64,000 nt of DNA, from positions 620,001-684,000 of the forward strand of contig NZ_JAZAPB010000001.1 of the NCBI RefSeq assembly GCF_036321025.1, written 5' to 3'. Source of the stretch: Alteraurantiacibacter hainanensis (lineage in GTDB: Bacteria > Pseudomonadota > Alphaproteobacteria > Sphingomonadales > Sphingomonadaceae). A model generated the notes under the pieces. The model searched no databases. It saw only the letters and a program-made list of their open reading frames with translations, and was not told the origin of the DNA. The translations under genes and the position numbers were made by a program. Shown here one piece after another: positions 25,170 to 34,105 of the stretch (the first letter of the stretch is position 1; each line of letters opens with the position of its first letter).

Positions 25170-25820
25170 TTACCGGGTGGCGTTGTAGGCCAGCTGGTCC
25201 TCGGTCAGCTGGAAACCCACCAGCAGCTCGAACGTGGCGCGCGCGACGGCGGCCCGCACGTCGGGCTCGGTCAGCGGATCGATCGCGGCCGACTGGTCCC
25301 CTGCGCGGCGACGCCGGGTGATCCGTTCGCGAATCTCGTCGGGAAGGGTGGCCTCGGCCCGGTTGACATAGGCGCCCGCGGTTCCGCTGGCCTGCGCACG
25401 CGCCTCTCCGGGGGCGAAGTTGAGTTCGACGGTGCCGATGCGCTTCGCCACCACGGACGAGCCGCCGCGCATTACGGTGGAATAGTAGGGCAGGGAAACC
25501 GTGCGCGCGCCGGACGTGTCGGAGCGCAGCGCCACCACGTCGAAGGTGGCGGACGAATAGACCTGATCGCCGGTTTCGTCGCATGTGGATCGCACGTTGG
25601 TGATCGCCGCCGTCACGTCGATGGCGTCGGCCGTGCGCGCGTCCGCCGGAGAGAACAGCGTGACATCTCCGGTATAGTCGGGAACGCCGACCGCGGGGCA
25701 GACGGAGCGCAGAGCCGTGATGCCCACGCCCTGCTCGACCACGATATCGCCTTCGCCCCGGCAGCCCCCGAGGGCGGCAAGACCTGCGAGAGCAGCGACT
25801 ATTGCGATCCTGGCGTTCAT
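25170..25820 (-). CDS. Uncharacterised lipoprotein
   Basis: A 216-residue predicted lipoprotein with lipobox LGGC (Cys20). No family is recognised beyond an exported all-beta appearance with alternating hydrophobic residues; the C-terminus is helical (RAAVARATFELLVGFQLTEDQLAYN). The ATG at 25820 was chosen because AAGGA lies 6 nt upstream; two ATG codons further upstream place the signal peptide too far in. It is divergent from ispH and separated from argS by 45 nt. Confidence 0.8.
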   Translation of the reverse strand: MNARIAIVAALAGLAALGGCRGEGDIVVEQGVGITALRSVCPAVGVPDYTGDVTLFSPADARTADAIDVTAAITNVRSTCDETGDQVYSSATFDVVALRSDTSGARTVSLPYYSTVMRGGSSVVAKRIGTVELNFAPGEARAQASGTAGAYVNRAEATLPDEIRERITRRRRAGDQSAAIDPLTEPDVRAAVARATFELLVGFQLTEDQLAYNATR

Positions 25821-25909
25821 TCCCATTCCTTGTATCATGCACACAGCAAAAAATATCCGCGAGGCCCTAGCCCTTTCGCGAGTGGGCGACAACAGCTAGA
25901 GATACCTCC

Positions 25910-26884
25910 ATGAACGCCCCCTTTCAGGAAAATCGCCCCTCCGGTGAGAAACTGCCGCTCGTCGTGCGCATCGCCGCGCCGCGCGGCTTTTGCGCCGGCG
26001 TCGACCGCGCCATCGATATCGTCGAGAAGGCGATCGAGAAGTACGGCGCGCCGGTCTATGTCCGGCACGAGATCGTCCACAACCGCTACGTGGTGGATGG
26101 CCTGCGCGAAAAGGGCGCGGTCTTCGTGGAGGAGCTGGACGAGGTTCCCGACGACATGCCGGTCGTCTTCAGCGCCCACGGCGTTCCGAAATCCGTCCCT
26201 GCCGAGGCGCGCAGGCGCAAGATGATCTATGTCGACGCCACTTGCCCGCTGGTGTCGAAAGTCCATCGCCAGGCAGAACGGCAGATCGAAAAGGGCCAGC
26301 ACATCATCTTCATCGGTCACGAGGGTCATCCCGAGGTGATCGGCACGATGGGCCAGGTTCCCGAGGGCCAGATGACGCTGGTGGAAACCGTGGATGACGT
26401 GGCCGGTCTGTCCTTCTCGCCCGACGACAGCCTCTCCTTCCTGACCCAGACGACGCTCTCCGTGGACGATACGGCGGAAATCGTTGCCGCCTTGCAGGCG
26501 CGCTATCCGCAGATCATCGCGCCCAAGGCGGAGGACATCTGCTACGCCACTTCCAACCGGCAGGAAGCGGTGAAAGCCATGGCTCCGGGATGCGACCTGG
26601 TGCTGGTGATCGGCGCGCCCAATTCGTCGAATTCGCTGCGCCTCGTCGAGGTGGCCGAGCGGCTGGGCACCGATGCCCGGCTGATCCAGCGCGCCGACGA
26701 GATCGAGGCCGATTGGCTCGACGGGGTCGGAACGGTTGGAGTCACCGCCGGTGCCAGCGCGCCCGAAGTGCTTGTGCGCGAAGTCGTGCGCAAGCTTTCC
26801 GAATGGCGCGACGTGCAGGAAAGCAAGGTGAAGACCGCCGAGGAGAAGATGGTCTTCAAGCTTCCCCGCCAACTTCTGGACTAG
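25910..26884 (+). CDS. ispH: 4-hydroxy-3-methylbut-2-enyl diphosphate reductase
   Basis: Last step of the MEP isoprenoid pathway, giving IPP and DMAPP; an iron-sulfur enzyme. The 324 residues carry the three cluster cysteines: Cys28 in PRGFCAGVDRA, Cys112 in DATCPLVSK and Cys211 in EDICYATSNRQ. VRHEIVHNRYVVD and FSAHGVPKSV are further signature segments. thrB follows 9 nt downstream, then rnhA, a gene order common in alphaproteobacteria. Confidence 0.97.
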   Translation: MNAPFQENRPSGEKLPLVVRIAAPRGFCAGVDRAIDIVEKAIEKYGAPVYVRHEIVHNRYVVDGLREKGAVFVEELDEVPDDMPVVFSAHGVPKSVPAEARRRKMIYVDATCPLVSKVHRQAERQIEKGQHIIFIGHEGHPEVIGTMGQVPEGQMTLVETVDDVAGLSFSPDDSLSFLTQTTLSVDDTAEIVAALQARYPQIIAPKAEDICYATSNRQEAVKAMAPGCDLVLVIGAPNSSNSLRLVEVAERLGTDARLIQRADEIEADWLDGVGTVGVTAGASAPEVLVREVVRKLSEWRDVQESKVKTAEEKMVFKLPRQLLD

Positions 26885-26893
26885 GTTCGTCTC

Positions 26894-27868
26894 TTGGCTG
26901 TCTACACACAGCTTTCTGCCGAAAAGCTGGCGCAGCTCGTCGCGCAGTACGATGTCGGCGACCTGGTGTCGGCCAAGGGCATCGCTGAAGGCGTTTCGAA
27001 CTCCAACTGGTTCATCGAGACCACCGGCAGCGAGGCGAACGGCAAGCGCTTCATCCTGACCATGTATGAGCGGCGCATCGACGTTGCCGAACTGCCCTTC
27101 TTTCTCGGCCTGCTGGATCACCTTGCCGCCAGGGGCTGCCCCGTTCCGCGCACGATCCATGATCTGGAAGGCGCGTCGCACCGGAAGGTGGGCGGCAAGG
27201 CGGTCGCCCTCATCGAGTTTCTGCCGGGCGTATCGGTGGACCGGCCGACGCCGGCCCAGGCCCGCGCGGTGGGCACCGTGCTGGCCCGGATGCATCTTGC
27301 CGCCATGGACTTTCCGGGCACGCGCGCCAACGATCTCGGGCCGCAGGTCTCCGCCCGGGTCCTTGCCGATTGCGGAGAGGCTGCGCTGGCCGCGATCGAC
27401 CCCGGCCTGCCCGCCATGATCGAGACGGCGCAGGCCGTGGCCTCGGCCTGGCCGGAGGGGCTGCCGCAATCGATCATCCATTCCGATCTGTTTCCCGACA
27501 ACGTGCTGATCATGGGCGACCGGGTGAGCGCGCTGATCGACTTCTATTTTGCCTGCAACGACGCCATGGCCTACGACCTTGCCGTCACGCACGCGGCCTG
27601 GAGTTTCGGCAGCGACGGCGCGAACTACAGGCCCGAAGTGGGACATGCTCTCGTGAAAGGCTATGAAAGCCAGCGGCCTTTGGAGGATGATGAGCGCAAG
27701 GCTCTTCCCATGTTGGCCCAGGGCGCTGCGTTGCGGTTCATATCGAGCAGGGCGCAGGACTGGATCGAGACACCTGCCGATGCGTTGGTAACACGGAAGG
27801 ATCCGATGGATTTCGCAAGGCGGCTGGAGTTCTATCGCCGCGAGGGAAAGGACGTGTTCGGCTTGTGA
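26894..27868 (+). CDS. thrB: Homoserine kinase (aminoglycoside-phosphotransferase fold, ThrB type II)
   Basis: Phosphorylates homoserine in threonine synthesis. The 324-residue protein belongs to the alphaproteobacterial kinase-fold form, not the GHMP form. Motifs are the nucleotide-binding GVSNSNWFIET (about 33-43), the catalytic loop IIHSDLFPDNVLI (about 194-206) and the metal-binding ALIDFYFA. The start appears to be TTG at 26894 (LAVYTQLSAEKL in literal reading), since no ATG or GTG fits the conserved N-terminus. Its TGA overlaps the rnhA GTG (GTGA). Confidence 0.94.
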   Translation: MAVYTQLSAEKLAQLVAQYDVGDLVSAKGIAEGVSNSNWFIETTGSEANGKRFILTMYERRIDVAELPFFLGLLDHLAARGCPVPRTIHDLEGASHRKVGGKAVALIEFLPGVSVDRPTPAQARAVGTVLARMHLAAMDFPGTRANDLGPQVSARVLADCGEAALAAIDPGLPAMIETAQAVASAWPEGLPQSIIHSDLFPDNVLIMGDRVSALIDFYFACNDAMAYDLAVTHAAWSFGSDGANYRPEVGHALVKGYESQRPLEDDERKALPMLAQGAALRFISSRAQDWIETPADALVTRKDPMDFARRLEFYRREGKDVFGL

Positions 27869-28299
27869 AAAAGGTCGAGATCTTCACCGACGGTGCCTGC
27901 AAGGGCAATCCCGGCCCGGGCGGCTGGGGCGCCCTGCTGCGCATGGGCCGCCACGAGAAGGAGCTGTCGGGGTCCGATCCGGAAACCACCAACAACCGGA
28001 TGGAAATGACCGCGGCGATCCGCGCGCTCAAGGCGCTGATAGTGCCGTGCGAGGTCACGCTGCATACCGACAGCCGCTATGTCATCGACGGCATGACCAA
28101 GTGGATCGACGGCTGGAAAAAGCGCGGCTGGGTGAATGCCAGCAAGAAACCGGTGCGCAACGCCGACCTGTGGCATGACCTGATCGAGGCAGCCAAGCCG
28201 CACGCGATCACCTGGGAATGGGTGAAAGGCCACAACGGCCACCCGGAAAACGAGCGCGTCGACCGCATCGCCAGCGACGCGGCCGACAGCGCTCGTTGA
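27865..28299 (+). CDS. rnhA: Ribonuclease HI
   Basis: Cleaves RNA in RNA-DNA hybrids. The 144 residues carry all active-site residues: Asp9 (FTDGACKGNPG), Glu47 (NNRMEMTA), Asp69 (HTDSRYV), His123 (KGHNGH) and Asp133 (ERVDRIA). The GTG start overlaps the thrB stop by 4 nt, so it is translated from the ispH-thrB-rnhA message. Confidence 0.97.
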   Translation: MKKVEIFTDGACKGNPGPGGWGALLRMGRHEKELSGSDPETTNNRMEMTAAIRALKALIVPCEVTLHTDSRYVIDGMTKWIDGWKKRGWVNASKKPVRNADLWHDLIEAAKPHAITWEWVKGHNGHPENERVDRIASDAADSAR

Positions 28300-28319
28300 G
28301 AATCAGGACAGGCTGGCGC

Positions 28320-28496
28320 TCAGCTCTCGTCGACGATCTTCGCCCCCGGGCCGTTCTTCTGGATAGATTCGATGGCGTTTTTCGCGCTCGCCTTCGACGA
28401 GTAGCCCTCGGTCGAGAACATGATCTCGTCGTTGTACTTGAACCGAACGCGATATTCGCCGGCCTTGTCCTTATAGATCTGGAAATGGTGTGCCAT
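28320..28496 (-). CDS. DUF1508 (YegP-like) single-repeat protein
   Basis: A 58-residue protein with one DUF1508 unit: FQIYKDKAGEYRVRFKYNDEIMFSTEGYSSKASA in outline, ending with NGPGAKIVD. E. coli YegP has two such units; this is a one-unit form. The function is unknown. The ATG at 28496 with GGGAGA upstream is preferred to the longer frame, whose first 14 residues look like non-coding. It converges with rnhA. Confidence 0.88.
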   Translation of the reverse strand: MAHHFQIYKDKAGEYRVRFKYNDEIMFSTEGYSSKASAKNAIESIQKNGPGAKIVDES

Positions 28497-28564
28497 TGTC
28501 TGGTCTCCCGTTGATGTGGTCGGGCAGCACAATAACAAACATCAACCTCTTGGCTAGACCGCTG

Positions 28565-29677
28565 TCAGGCCGCGAACCTGCCGGGGGAATAGAGCCCCGC
28601 ATCGAGGCGTTCGGTCATGGTATCGCGCGGCCTGCCCAGCAACAGCTGCGCGCCCAGCCGCGCCGCCGCGGGAGCCGTCTGAATGCCGTAGCCGCCTTGC
28701 CCGGCGAACCAGAAGAAACCCTCCAGCGCCGGATCGAAACCGTAGACCGGGCGGCGGTCGGGAGAGAAGCTGCGCAGTCCCGCCCATTTGCGTTCCACCG
28801 CCTCTATCCGCCAGTCCACCACGCCTTCCAGACGGTCGATGGCCAGCGCCACGTCGTAGTCCTCCGGGGCCGCATCGCAGGGTTCGCTGGGCGTCTCGTC
28901 GTGCGGGCTTAGCCAGAGGCGGCCGTTGTCGGGCCGGAAATAGAACTCGCCGGAGATATCCAGCGTCAGGGGCAGGTCTGCAGGCGGGGGCGGATCAGTT
29001 CGTAGCTGCGCGACGGTACGCCGCAGCGGCTGGATGCCATGCGGCCTTGCCCCCAGCAGCGATGCGACCTCGTCGGCCCACGCGCCCGCGGCATCGACGA
29101 CCACGGCTGCCCGCAAACGGCCTGCCGCGCCGAAATCCAGGTGCCACTCTTCACCTTGTCGCCGGGCGGCGTGCAGGCGGTGACGGGTTCGTAGGTCCAC
29201 CCCGCCCTTGCGCGCCAGTTGCAGGTAATGCTGGTGCAGCTGCGCCACGTCGATATCGGCGCAATTGCGCTGGTACAGGCCGTGCGACCAGCCCTCCCGC
29301 ACGCCGGGCAGCGCCTGTTCCAGCCGGGCGCGGTCGAGCCTTTCCAAGGTGACGCCCGCGATACGGAAGCGCTCCCGGAAAGCTTCCACCGCTTCGCCCT
29401 GCCCCTCGCGAGCGACGTAGAGCCCGCCGCGCGGCGTCAGGAACCCGCCGCTGCGCAGATAGTCGCCCGACGCCAGCGTCAGGGGGACGATGTCCGGACC
29501 GCCGTAGCACTCCTCGTAAAAGGCGGCGGAGCGACCGGTGGTGTGATAGCCGGGATAGTCCTCCCCCTCGCACAGCACAATACGCGCCTCGCCCTCCGAT
29601 TGGGCCGCCAGTTCGGCAGCGATGCTGGCCCCGGCCATGCCGGCGCCGATCACGGCAATATCGAAAGATTCGCTCAT
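28565..29677 (-). CDS. FAD-dependent oxidoreductase of the DAO family
   Basis: A 370-residue flavoprotein of the D-amino-acid oxidase/glycine oxidase fold. The dinucleotide-binding motif IGAGMAGASIAAELA opens the chain (10-24), GYHTTGRSAAFYEECYGG follows (FAD contact), and FWFAGQGGYGIQTAPAAARLGAQLL is the C-terminal FAD motif. The substrate is probably an amino acid or other secondary or primary amine, but cannot be specified. It is preceded 8 nt upstream by the alpha/beta hydrolase gene on the same strand, suggesting co-transcription. Confidence 0.9.
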   Translation of the reverse strand: MSESFDIAVIGAGMAGASIAAELAAQSEGEARIVLCEGEDYPGYHTTGRSAAFYEECYGGPDIVPLTLASGDYLRSGGFLTPRGGLYVAREGQGEAVEAFRERFRIAGVTLERLDRARLEQALPGVREGWSHGLYQRNCADIDVAQLHQHYLQLARKGGVDLRTRHRLHAARRQGEEWHLDFGAAGRLRAAVVVDAAGAWADEVASLLGARPHGIQPLRRTVAQLRTDPPPPADLPLTLDISGEFYFRPDNGRLWLSPHDETPSEPCDAAPEDYDVALAIDRLEGVVDWRIEAVERKWAGLRSFSPDRRPVYGFDPALEGFFWFAGQGGYGIQTAPAAARLGAQLLLGRPRDTMTERLDAGLYSPGRFAA

Positions 29678-29685
29678 CCCGGCAG

Positions 29686-30594
29686 TCAGTCGGCGACGCG
29701 CCGATCCAGGAAATCGTCGATCGCGGCCAGCGCGCGGTCGCGAACGGGGTCGCGCTCGCGCAGTACCTCGTGCCGCGCCTCGGCACCGAACATGAGCGAT
29801 TCGACATCGGGCAGCCGGCTAATCACGCTGCGGATGGCAGCAGGGCTCACCAGCCTGTCGGCATTCGTCGCCACCACCATCACCGGCAGATCCACGCTTT
29901 CGGGCGCGCCGCGCGCATGAATGGCGCGAATCGAATCCATCGCGCCGCGAACCCAGCCCCAGCTTCCCGGCCCCAGCTTCAGTTCGGGCCGGTGGCTGCG
30001 CCAGAATTTCTCGTCTTCGTAGCGGTCGTCATCGTGCGTCAGCAGGTTCTGCCGATAGGCGTTCATGGCGATTGGCTTCTCGCCCTTGCCCCATGCGGGT
30101 CGTCTCGGATCGCCCACCCGCGCCATTGCGTGGGCGAGGCCGCGCTTCATGAACAGGGGCAGGTGCTCGGGCAGGACGTCCAGCATCGGAGCGGTCAGCA
30201 CCAGCGCAGCGGGTCGCGGCATCAGAACCTTCTCGATGACCGCGCGCAGAACGAGGTGCCCGCCCATCGAATGGCCCATCAGGACATGAGGCCCGTCATG
30301 GGTTTCGGCGAAATGGGTCCACAGCTGCGCAAGGTCCGTCACCCACAGCAGAAAGTCGTCGACATGGCCGGTGGCATCGTCGGTGCCCAGACGCCCGGAT
30401 CCGCCCTGCCCGCGCCAGTCGGCGGCGCACACGCGCCACCCTTTCAGACGCCAGTGTTCGAAGGTTTCCAGGTACTTCTCGTAGGCGTCGCCGCGACCGG
30501 CCATGAACAGGATGGAACCGCGCGATGGGACATCCGCAGGTGGCTTGCCCCATTCGATGATGCGGATCTCGTGTCCGTCCTCGGCGACCCACAT
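29686..30594 (-). CDS. Alpha/beta hydrolase (monoacylglycerol-lipase-like); true start probably further upstream
   Basis: Serine hydrolase of the lysophospholipase/Hydrolase_4 group, 302 residues from the first ATG (30594). The nucleophile elbow GHSMGG gives Ser109; VVATNADRLVS and EARHEVLRE supply the Asp and His. The first ATG is probably internal: the same frame continues 24 codons upstream with residues FDRRSIPADASER, which match the usual N-terminus of this family as I remember it, yet holds no ATG, GTG or TTG. See the separate entry for a possible AUU start at 30666. Likely substrate: acylglycerols or lysophospholipids (inference). Confidence 0.88.
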   Translation of the reverse strand: MWVAEDGHEIRIIEWGKPPADVPSRGSILFMAGRGDAYEKYLETFEHWRLKGWRVCAADWRGQGGSGRLGTDDATGHVDDFLLWVTDLAQLWTHFAETHDGPHVLMGHSMGGHLVLRAVIEKVLMPRPAALVLTAPMLDVLPEHLPLFMKRGLAHAMARVGDPRRPAWGKGEKPIAMNAYRQNLLTHDDDRYEDEKFWRSHRPELKLGPGSWGWVRGAMDSIRAIHARGAPESVDLPVMVVATNADRLVSPAAIRSVISRLPDVESLMFGAEARHEVLRERDPVRDRALAAIDDFLDRRVAD

Positions 30595-30663
30595 CCGCTC
30601 GCTGGCATCCGCGGGAATGGACCTGCGATCGAAGTCCGCGGGAACGGGACTGTTTGCGTGGCT

Positions 30664-30677
30664 AATTCCATCCTCCT
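30664..30677 (-). promoter_or_regulatory. Perfect Shine-Dalgarno 5 nt before an in-frame AUU, candidate start of the hydrolase
   Basis: On the minus strand AGGAGG (30677-30672) is followed by ATGGA and then ATT (30666-30664), which is in frame with the hydrolase gene and 24 codons before its first ATG. The ATG inside the spacer (30671) directly abuts the AGGAGG and opens a different, non-conserved frame. The arrangement fits an AUU start, as known for infC, and would extend the product to 326 residues. Confidence 0.5.
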
Positions 30678-30744
30678 GCGTGTGGTTACTTTTTGGTAAG
30701 CCATGCGCGCTAGCACAAGGGCCGAAGGGATTACCGGGGGCCTC

Positions 30745-31236
30745 ATGCTAGACGATCCGATCAAGTACGGTTTGCTTGCCGCATTGGCAATTGCGCTGGT
30801 GACGGCGGCCGTAACCGATCTCAAGAGCCGCCGTATCGCTAACTGGCTGAACGCGGCCATCGCCATCGGTGCGCCGCTTTTCTGGATCGCCAGCGGGCTT
30901 TCCTTCTGGCCGGAAATCGCCGCGCAGATCGGAGTGGCGCTTGCCACCTTCGCGGTGCTTTCGGTGCTGTTCGCGATCAAGGCGATGGGCGGCGGCGACG
31001 TGAAGCTGCTGACTGCCCTGGCCCTGTGGATCGAACCCACGCTGTTCCTGAAACTCATCATCATGATGGCGCTGCTTGGCGGCGTCCTCACCCTGATCTT
31101 CGGCGGCTGGAATCTGATGCGCCGCCAGAAGGGCCGCATCGCCGTACCCTATGGCGTCGCCATTTCGGCGGCGGGGCTGTGGGTCATCGGCACGTTCTAC
31201 ATGCCTGCATCTGCCGTGGCCGGTGCTGCGCAGTGA
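30745..31236 (+). CDS. cpaA: Prepilin peptidase CpaA (A24 family)
   Basis: Membrane aspartic protease that cleaves and often methylates Flp-type prepilins. The 163-residue protein is nearly all membrane helix, with the two catalytic aspartates in TDLKSRRI (Asp25) and AMGGGDVKLL (Asp85). It lacks the N-terminal methylase domain, as usual for CpaA/TadV. ATG 30745 follows GGGGG; the ATG at 30703 is possible but adds a hydrophilic leader. It is the first gene of the Cpa/Tad cluster. Confidence 0.92.
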   Translation: MLDDPIKYGLLAALAIALVTAAVTDLKSRRIANWLNAAIAIGAPLFWIASGLSFWPEIAAQIGVALATFAVLSVLFAIKAMGGGDVKLLTALALWIEPTLFLKLIIMMALLGGVLTLIFGGWNLMRRQKGRIAVPYGVAISAAGLWVIGTFYMPASAVAGAAQ

Positions 31237-31311
31237 ACCTGATTTTAACCAATACTGCCCTATTCGGCAGAAAGCTTAATGCAAGAACCATCTAAGGGGG
31301 CTTGACGCACC

Positions 31312-32421
31312 ATGGACAAGAAGAAAGTTATTCTGCTGGTGGGGGCACTGATCGTTGCGATCGGTACTGCCTTGCTTGCCCGCAGCATGTTCGCCGGTGC
31401 CGCGGCACCCCAGGCCGAGGCCGCAGCCCAGGTCGAACCGACCGGGCCCAAAGTGCTCGTCGCCAAGCGCGGCCTGCCGGTCGGCACCATCGTGACTGCC
31501 GATGCCGTGGCCTACCAGCTGTGGCCGCAGGAACTGGTGCAGGACGCCTACTTCATTGACGGCGAAGCCGACATGCAGGCTCTGCTCGGCACTGTCGTTC
31601 GCCACCAGATCACTGCCGGTGAACCGGTGACCCAGGGCTCGCTCGTCGCGCCGGGTGATCGCGGCTTCCTGGCCGCGGCGCTTGGCCCGGGCATGCGTGC
31701 CGTCACCGTCCCGGTGTCCGCGCGTACCGGTGTCGGCGGCTTCGTGTTCCCGGGTGACCGCGTGGACATGGTGCTGACGCAGACCGTCTCGGGTGACGAG
31801 GGCGAACCGCTCCGCACCTCGGAAACGATCCTCACCAACCTGCGCGTGCTGGCAACCGACCAGTCGACCGAGACCACCACCACCGAGGACGGCCGCACCG
31901 TGGTTCGTGCCTTCCGCACGGTGACGATGGAAGTCACGCCCCGCATCGCGGAAAAGATCGCGGTGGCGCAGACCATCGGCACGCTCAGCCTCTCGCTGCG
32001 CTCCATCGCCGACAACCAGGCCGAACTCGAACGCGCGATTGCCGCGGGCGAAGTTGAGCTGCCCGACGATGCCTCCGCCGAAGAAGAAGAGCGGCTGCTG
32101 CGCATGGCCATGTCGCGCCCCGGCGAAGGTGCAACCACCTTCCAGACCGGCGGTGACGTGTCGCGCTTCCAGCGTCGCACCATGCCGCCCCAGGGTGGCA
32201 ATGGCGGCCGCCGCGGCGGCAATGCCGAACCGGCTGTCGAATATGCACCGGGTATCTCGGCCAACGCCACGCCCACCGGCCCCACCGTCCGCGTGACCCG
32301 CGGCAAGTCGACCACCGTCACGCCGGTTGGCGCCGGTGCGGGTGCCCTGCTCGACCGGCAGTCCGGCGCCATGAGCGAAGGCGCCCGCGTCGGCTCGCTC
32401 GGCATGTCGACGGTACGGTGA
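31312..32421 (+). CDS. cpaB: Flp pilus assembly protein CpaB/RcpC
   Basis: Periplasmic protein of the Tad/Flp pilus machine, thought to interact with the secretin. The 369 residues have an N-terminal membrane anchor (6-27), an SAF-like domain (KVLVAKRGLPVGTIVTADAV) and the RcpC domain (MRAVTVPVSARTGVGGFVFPGDRVDMVL). From about residue 275 the chain is low complexity, rich in Gly, Asn, Arg and Thr. AAGGGGG precedes the ATG. Its TGA overlaps a GTG in the cpaC frame. Confidence 0.93.
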   Translation: MDKKKVILLVGALIVAIGTALLARSMFAGAAAPQAEAAAQVEPTGPKVLVAKRGLPVGTIVTADAVAYQLWPQELVQDAYFIDGEADMQALLGTVVRHQITAGEPVTQGSLVAPGDRGFLAAALGPGMRAVTVPVSARTGVGGFVFPGDRVDMVLTQTVSGDEGEPLRTSETILTNLRVLATDQSTETTTTEDGRTVVRAFRTVTMEVTPRIAEKIAVAQTIGTLSLSLRSIADNQAELERAIAAGEVELPDDASAEEEERLLRMAMSRPGEGATTFQTGGDVSRFQRRTMPPQGGNGGRRGGNAEPAVEYAPGISANATPTGPTVRVTRGKSTTVTPVGAGAGALLDRQSGAMSEGARVGSLGMSTVR

Positions 32422-32486
32422 CCGCCATGAGCAAGCACATCACGAAACCCGAGATTTCCACTGGAAACGCTTCGAAAGGCAAGACG

Positions 32487-34100
32487 ATGCAAAGCCGCCT
32501 TTACAAGACCGTGCTGAGCGCTGCATGCGCCCTTGCACCGCTGGCCGCCGTGCCGGCAGGGCCCGCCGCCGCCCAGACCGTCAGCCCGGCACAGGATATC
32601 GTCCTGTCCATCGGCCGCGGTGAACTGATCACGGTGCCTGGCAACATGGCCGACATTTTCGTGTCGAACGACCAGATCGCCGACGTCCAGGTGAAGAGCC
32701 AGCGCCAGCTGTACGTCTTCGGCCTGTCGGGTGGCGAGACCACGATCTACGCCAGCAACGCTGCCGGCGATATCATCTGGTCGGCCAACATCCGCGTCGG
32801 ATCCAACCTCGACAGCATCGACCAGATGCTGGACCTGGCCATGCCCGAGGCGGACGTTCGCGTCGCCACCATGGGTACCAACACCGTGCTGCTTACCGGC
32901 ACCGTGGCCGCACCCGAGGACGCTGCCGAGGCCGAGCGCCTGGTTTCCGCCTTCGTGGGCGACACGACCAACGTGATCTCGCGCCTTCGCATGGCTACCC
33001 CGCTGCAGGTCAACCTGCGCGTGCGGTTCGCCGAGGTCAGCCGCTCGCTGGTCCGGAACATCGGAGCCAACCTGCAGACGATCGATGGCACGGGAGGCTT
33101 CCAGTTCGGCATCGGCCAGGGTCGCGGGGCCGACTACTTCGCGCCCGGCACCGCAACCGGCGTCAATGTGGGCGACCTCACCACGCTGGTCCCGAACCCG
33201 AACTTCAACCCGGGCATTCCGGTTTCCGCTTCCAACCCGCAGTTCCTCGAGGAAGCGGCCACGTCCTTCAGCTCCGTGTCCCCGGGCACCACGTTGGCCG
33301 GCGTCGGCAGCCTCTTCGGTCTCGACATCGGTGCCGCGCTGGACCTCGGCGAACGCCGCGGCCTGGTCAACACCCTGTCGCAGCCGAACCTGACCGCCCT
33401 GTCGGGCGAGACGGCCGAGTTCCTGGCGGGTGGCGAATTCCCCATCCCGCTGTCGCAGGGCCTGGGCACGACCACCATCGAGTACAAGAAGTTCGGTGTC
33501 AGTCTTGCCTACACGCCGACGGTGCTGGCCAATGGCCGCATCTCGATCCGCGTGCGTCCGGAAGTGTCCGAGCTGTCCAGCCAGGGCGCGGTGAACCTGA
33601 ACGGCTTCACCATCCCCGCCCTCACCGTGCGCCGTGCGGAAACCTCGATCGAGCTTGGCTCGGGCGAGAGCTTCATGATCGCCGGCCTGCTGTCGAACAA
33701 CGCGCAGAGCACGATCGACCAGGCCCCCGGCGTGGGTGACATCCCGATCCTCGGCAACCTGTTCCGCTCTTCGGAATTCCGTCGCGGCGAAACCGAGCTG
33801 GTGATCGTGGTGACCCCCTACCTGGTGGAACCGGTCAGCGACCATGAAATCCGCCTGCCGACCGATGGCTATGCCTCGCCGACCGGTGTCGCCCAGTTCC
33901 TGCTGGGTCAGGAAACCAACGGCACGACCGGCGCGCAGCGCCCGATGCCGCGCGCTGCCAACCCGGCGCCGGATGGCCCGGATGTCAGCCTGATCGATCA
34001 GAACGGCACTGCGCTTTCCGGCGGCGAAAGCCCCGAAGGCGCGGACACCCGCACCGCCGCGGCCGCAACGCCCGGCTTCAGCATCGCAAACGGAGAGTGA
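32487..34100 (+). CDS. cpaC: Secretin CpaC/RcpA of the Flp pilus
   Basis: Outer-membrane secretin ring. The start at 32487 gives a signal peptide (MQSRLYKTVLSAACALAP to AAAQ) with GAAAGG upstream; the frame also allows ATG 32427 and GTG 32418, which would place 20-23 polar residues before it, so the start is not certain. Next come a pilus N-terminal domain (about 33-100, SIGRGELITVPGNMADIFVSN) and the secretin domain with LSGETAEFLAGGEFPIPL and LVIVVTPYLVEP. A 70-residue Ala/Pro/Gly-rich C-terminal tail follows. Confidence 0.9.
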   Translation: MQSRLYKTVLSAACALAPLAAVPAGPAAAQTVSPAQDIVLSIGRGELITVPGNMADIFVSNDQIADVQVKSQRQLYVFGLSGGETTIYASNAAGDIIWSANIRVGSNLDSIDQMLDLAMPEADVRVATMGTNTVLLTGTVAAPEDAAEAERLVSAFVGDTTNVISRLRMATPLQVNLRVRFAEVSRSLVRNIGANLQTIDGTGGFQFGIGQGRGADYFAPGTATGVNVGDLTTLVPNPNFNPGIPVSASNPQFLEEAATSFSSVSPGTTLAGVGSLFGLDIGAALDLGERRGLVNTLSQPNLTALSGETAEFLAGGEFPIPLSQGLGTTTIEYKKFGVSLAYTPTVLANGRISIRVRPEVSELSSQGAVNLNGFTIPALTVRRAETSIELGSGESFMIAGLLSNNAQSTIDQAPGVGDIPILGNLFRSSEFRRGETELVIVVTPYLVEPVSDHEIRLPTDGYASPTGVAQFLLGQETNGTTGAQRPMPRAANPAPDGPDVSLIDQNGTALSGGESPEGADTRTAAAATPGFSIANGE

Positions 34101-34105
34101 TCGCC

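Noticed and set aside
30671..30673. ATG (minus strand) directly after the AGGAGG as the hydrolase start
   Set aside because: It is in the wrong frame for the hydrolase and has no spacing from the Shine-Dalgarno sequence; its frame encodes no recognisable protein.
31548..33845. 765-codon minus-strand frame opposite cpaB and cpaC
   Set aside because: Shadow of the two pilus genes; composition typical of antisense frames in GC-rich DNA.
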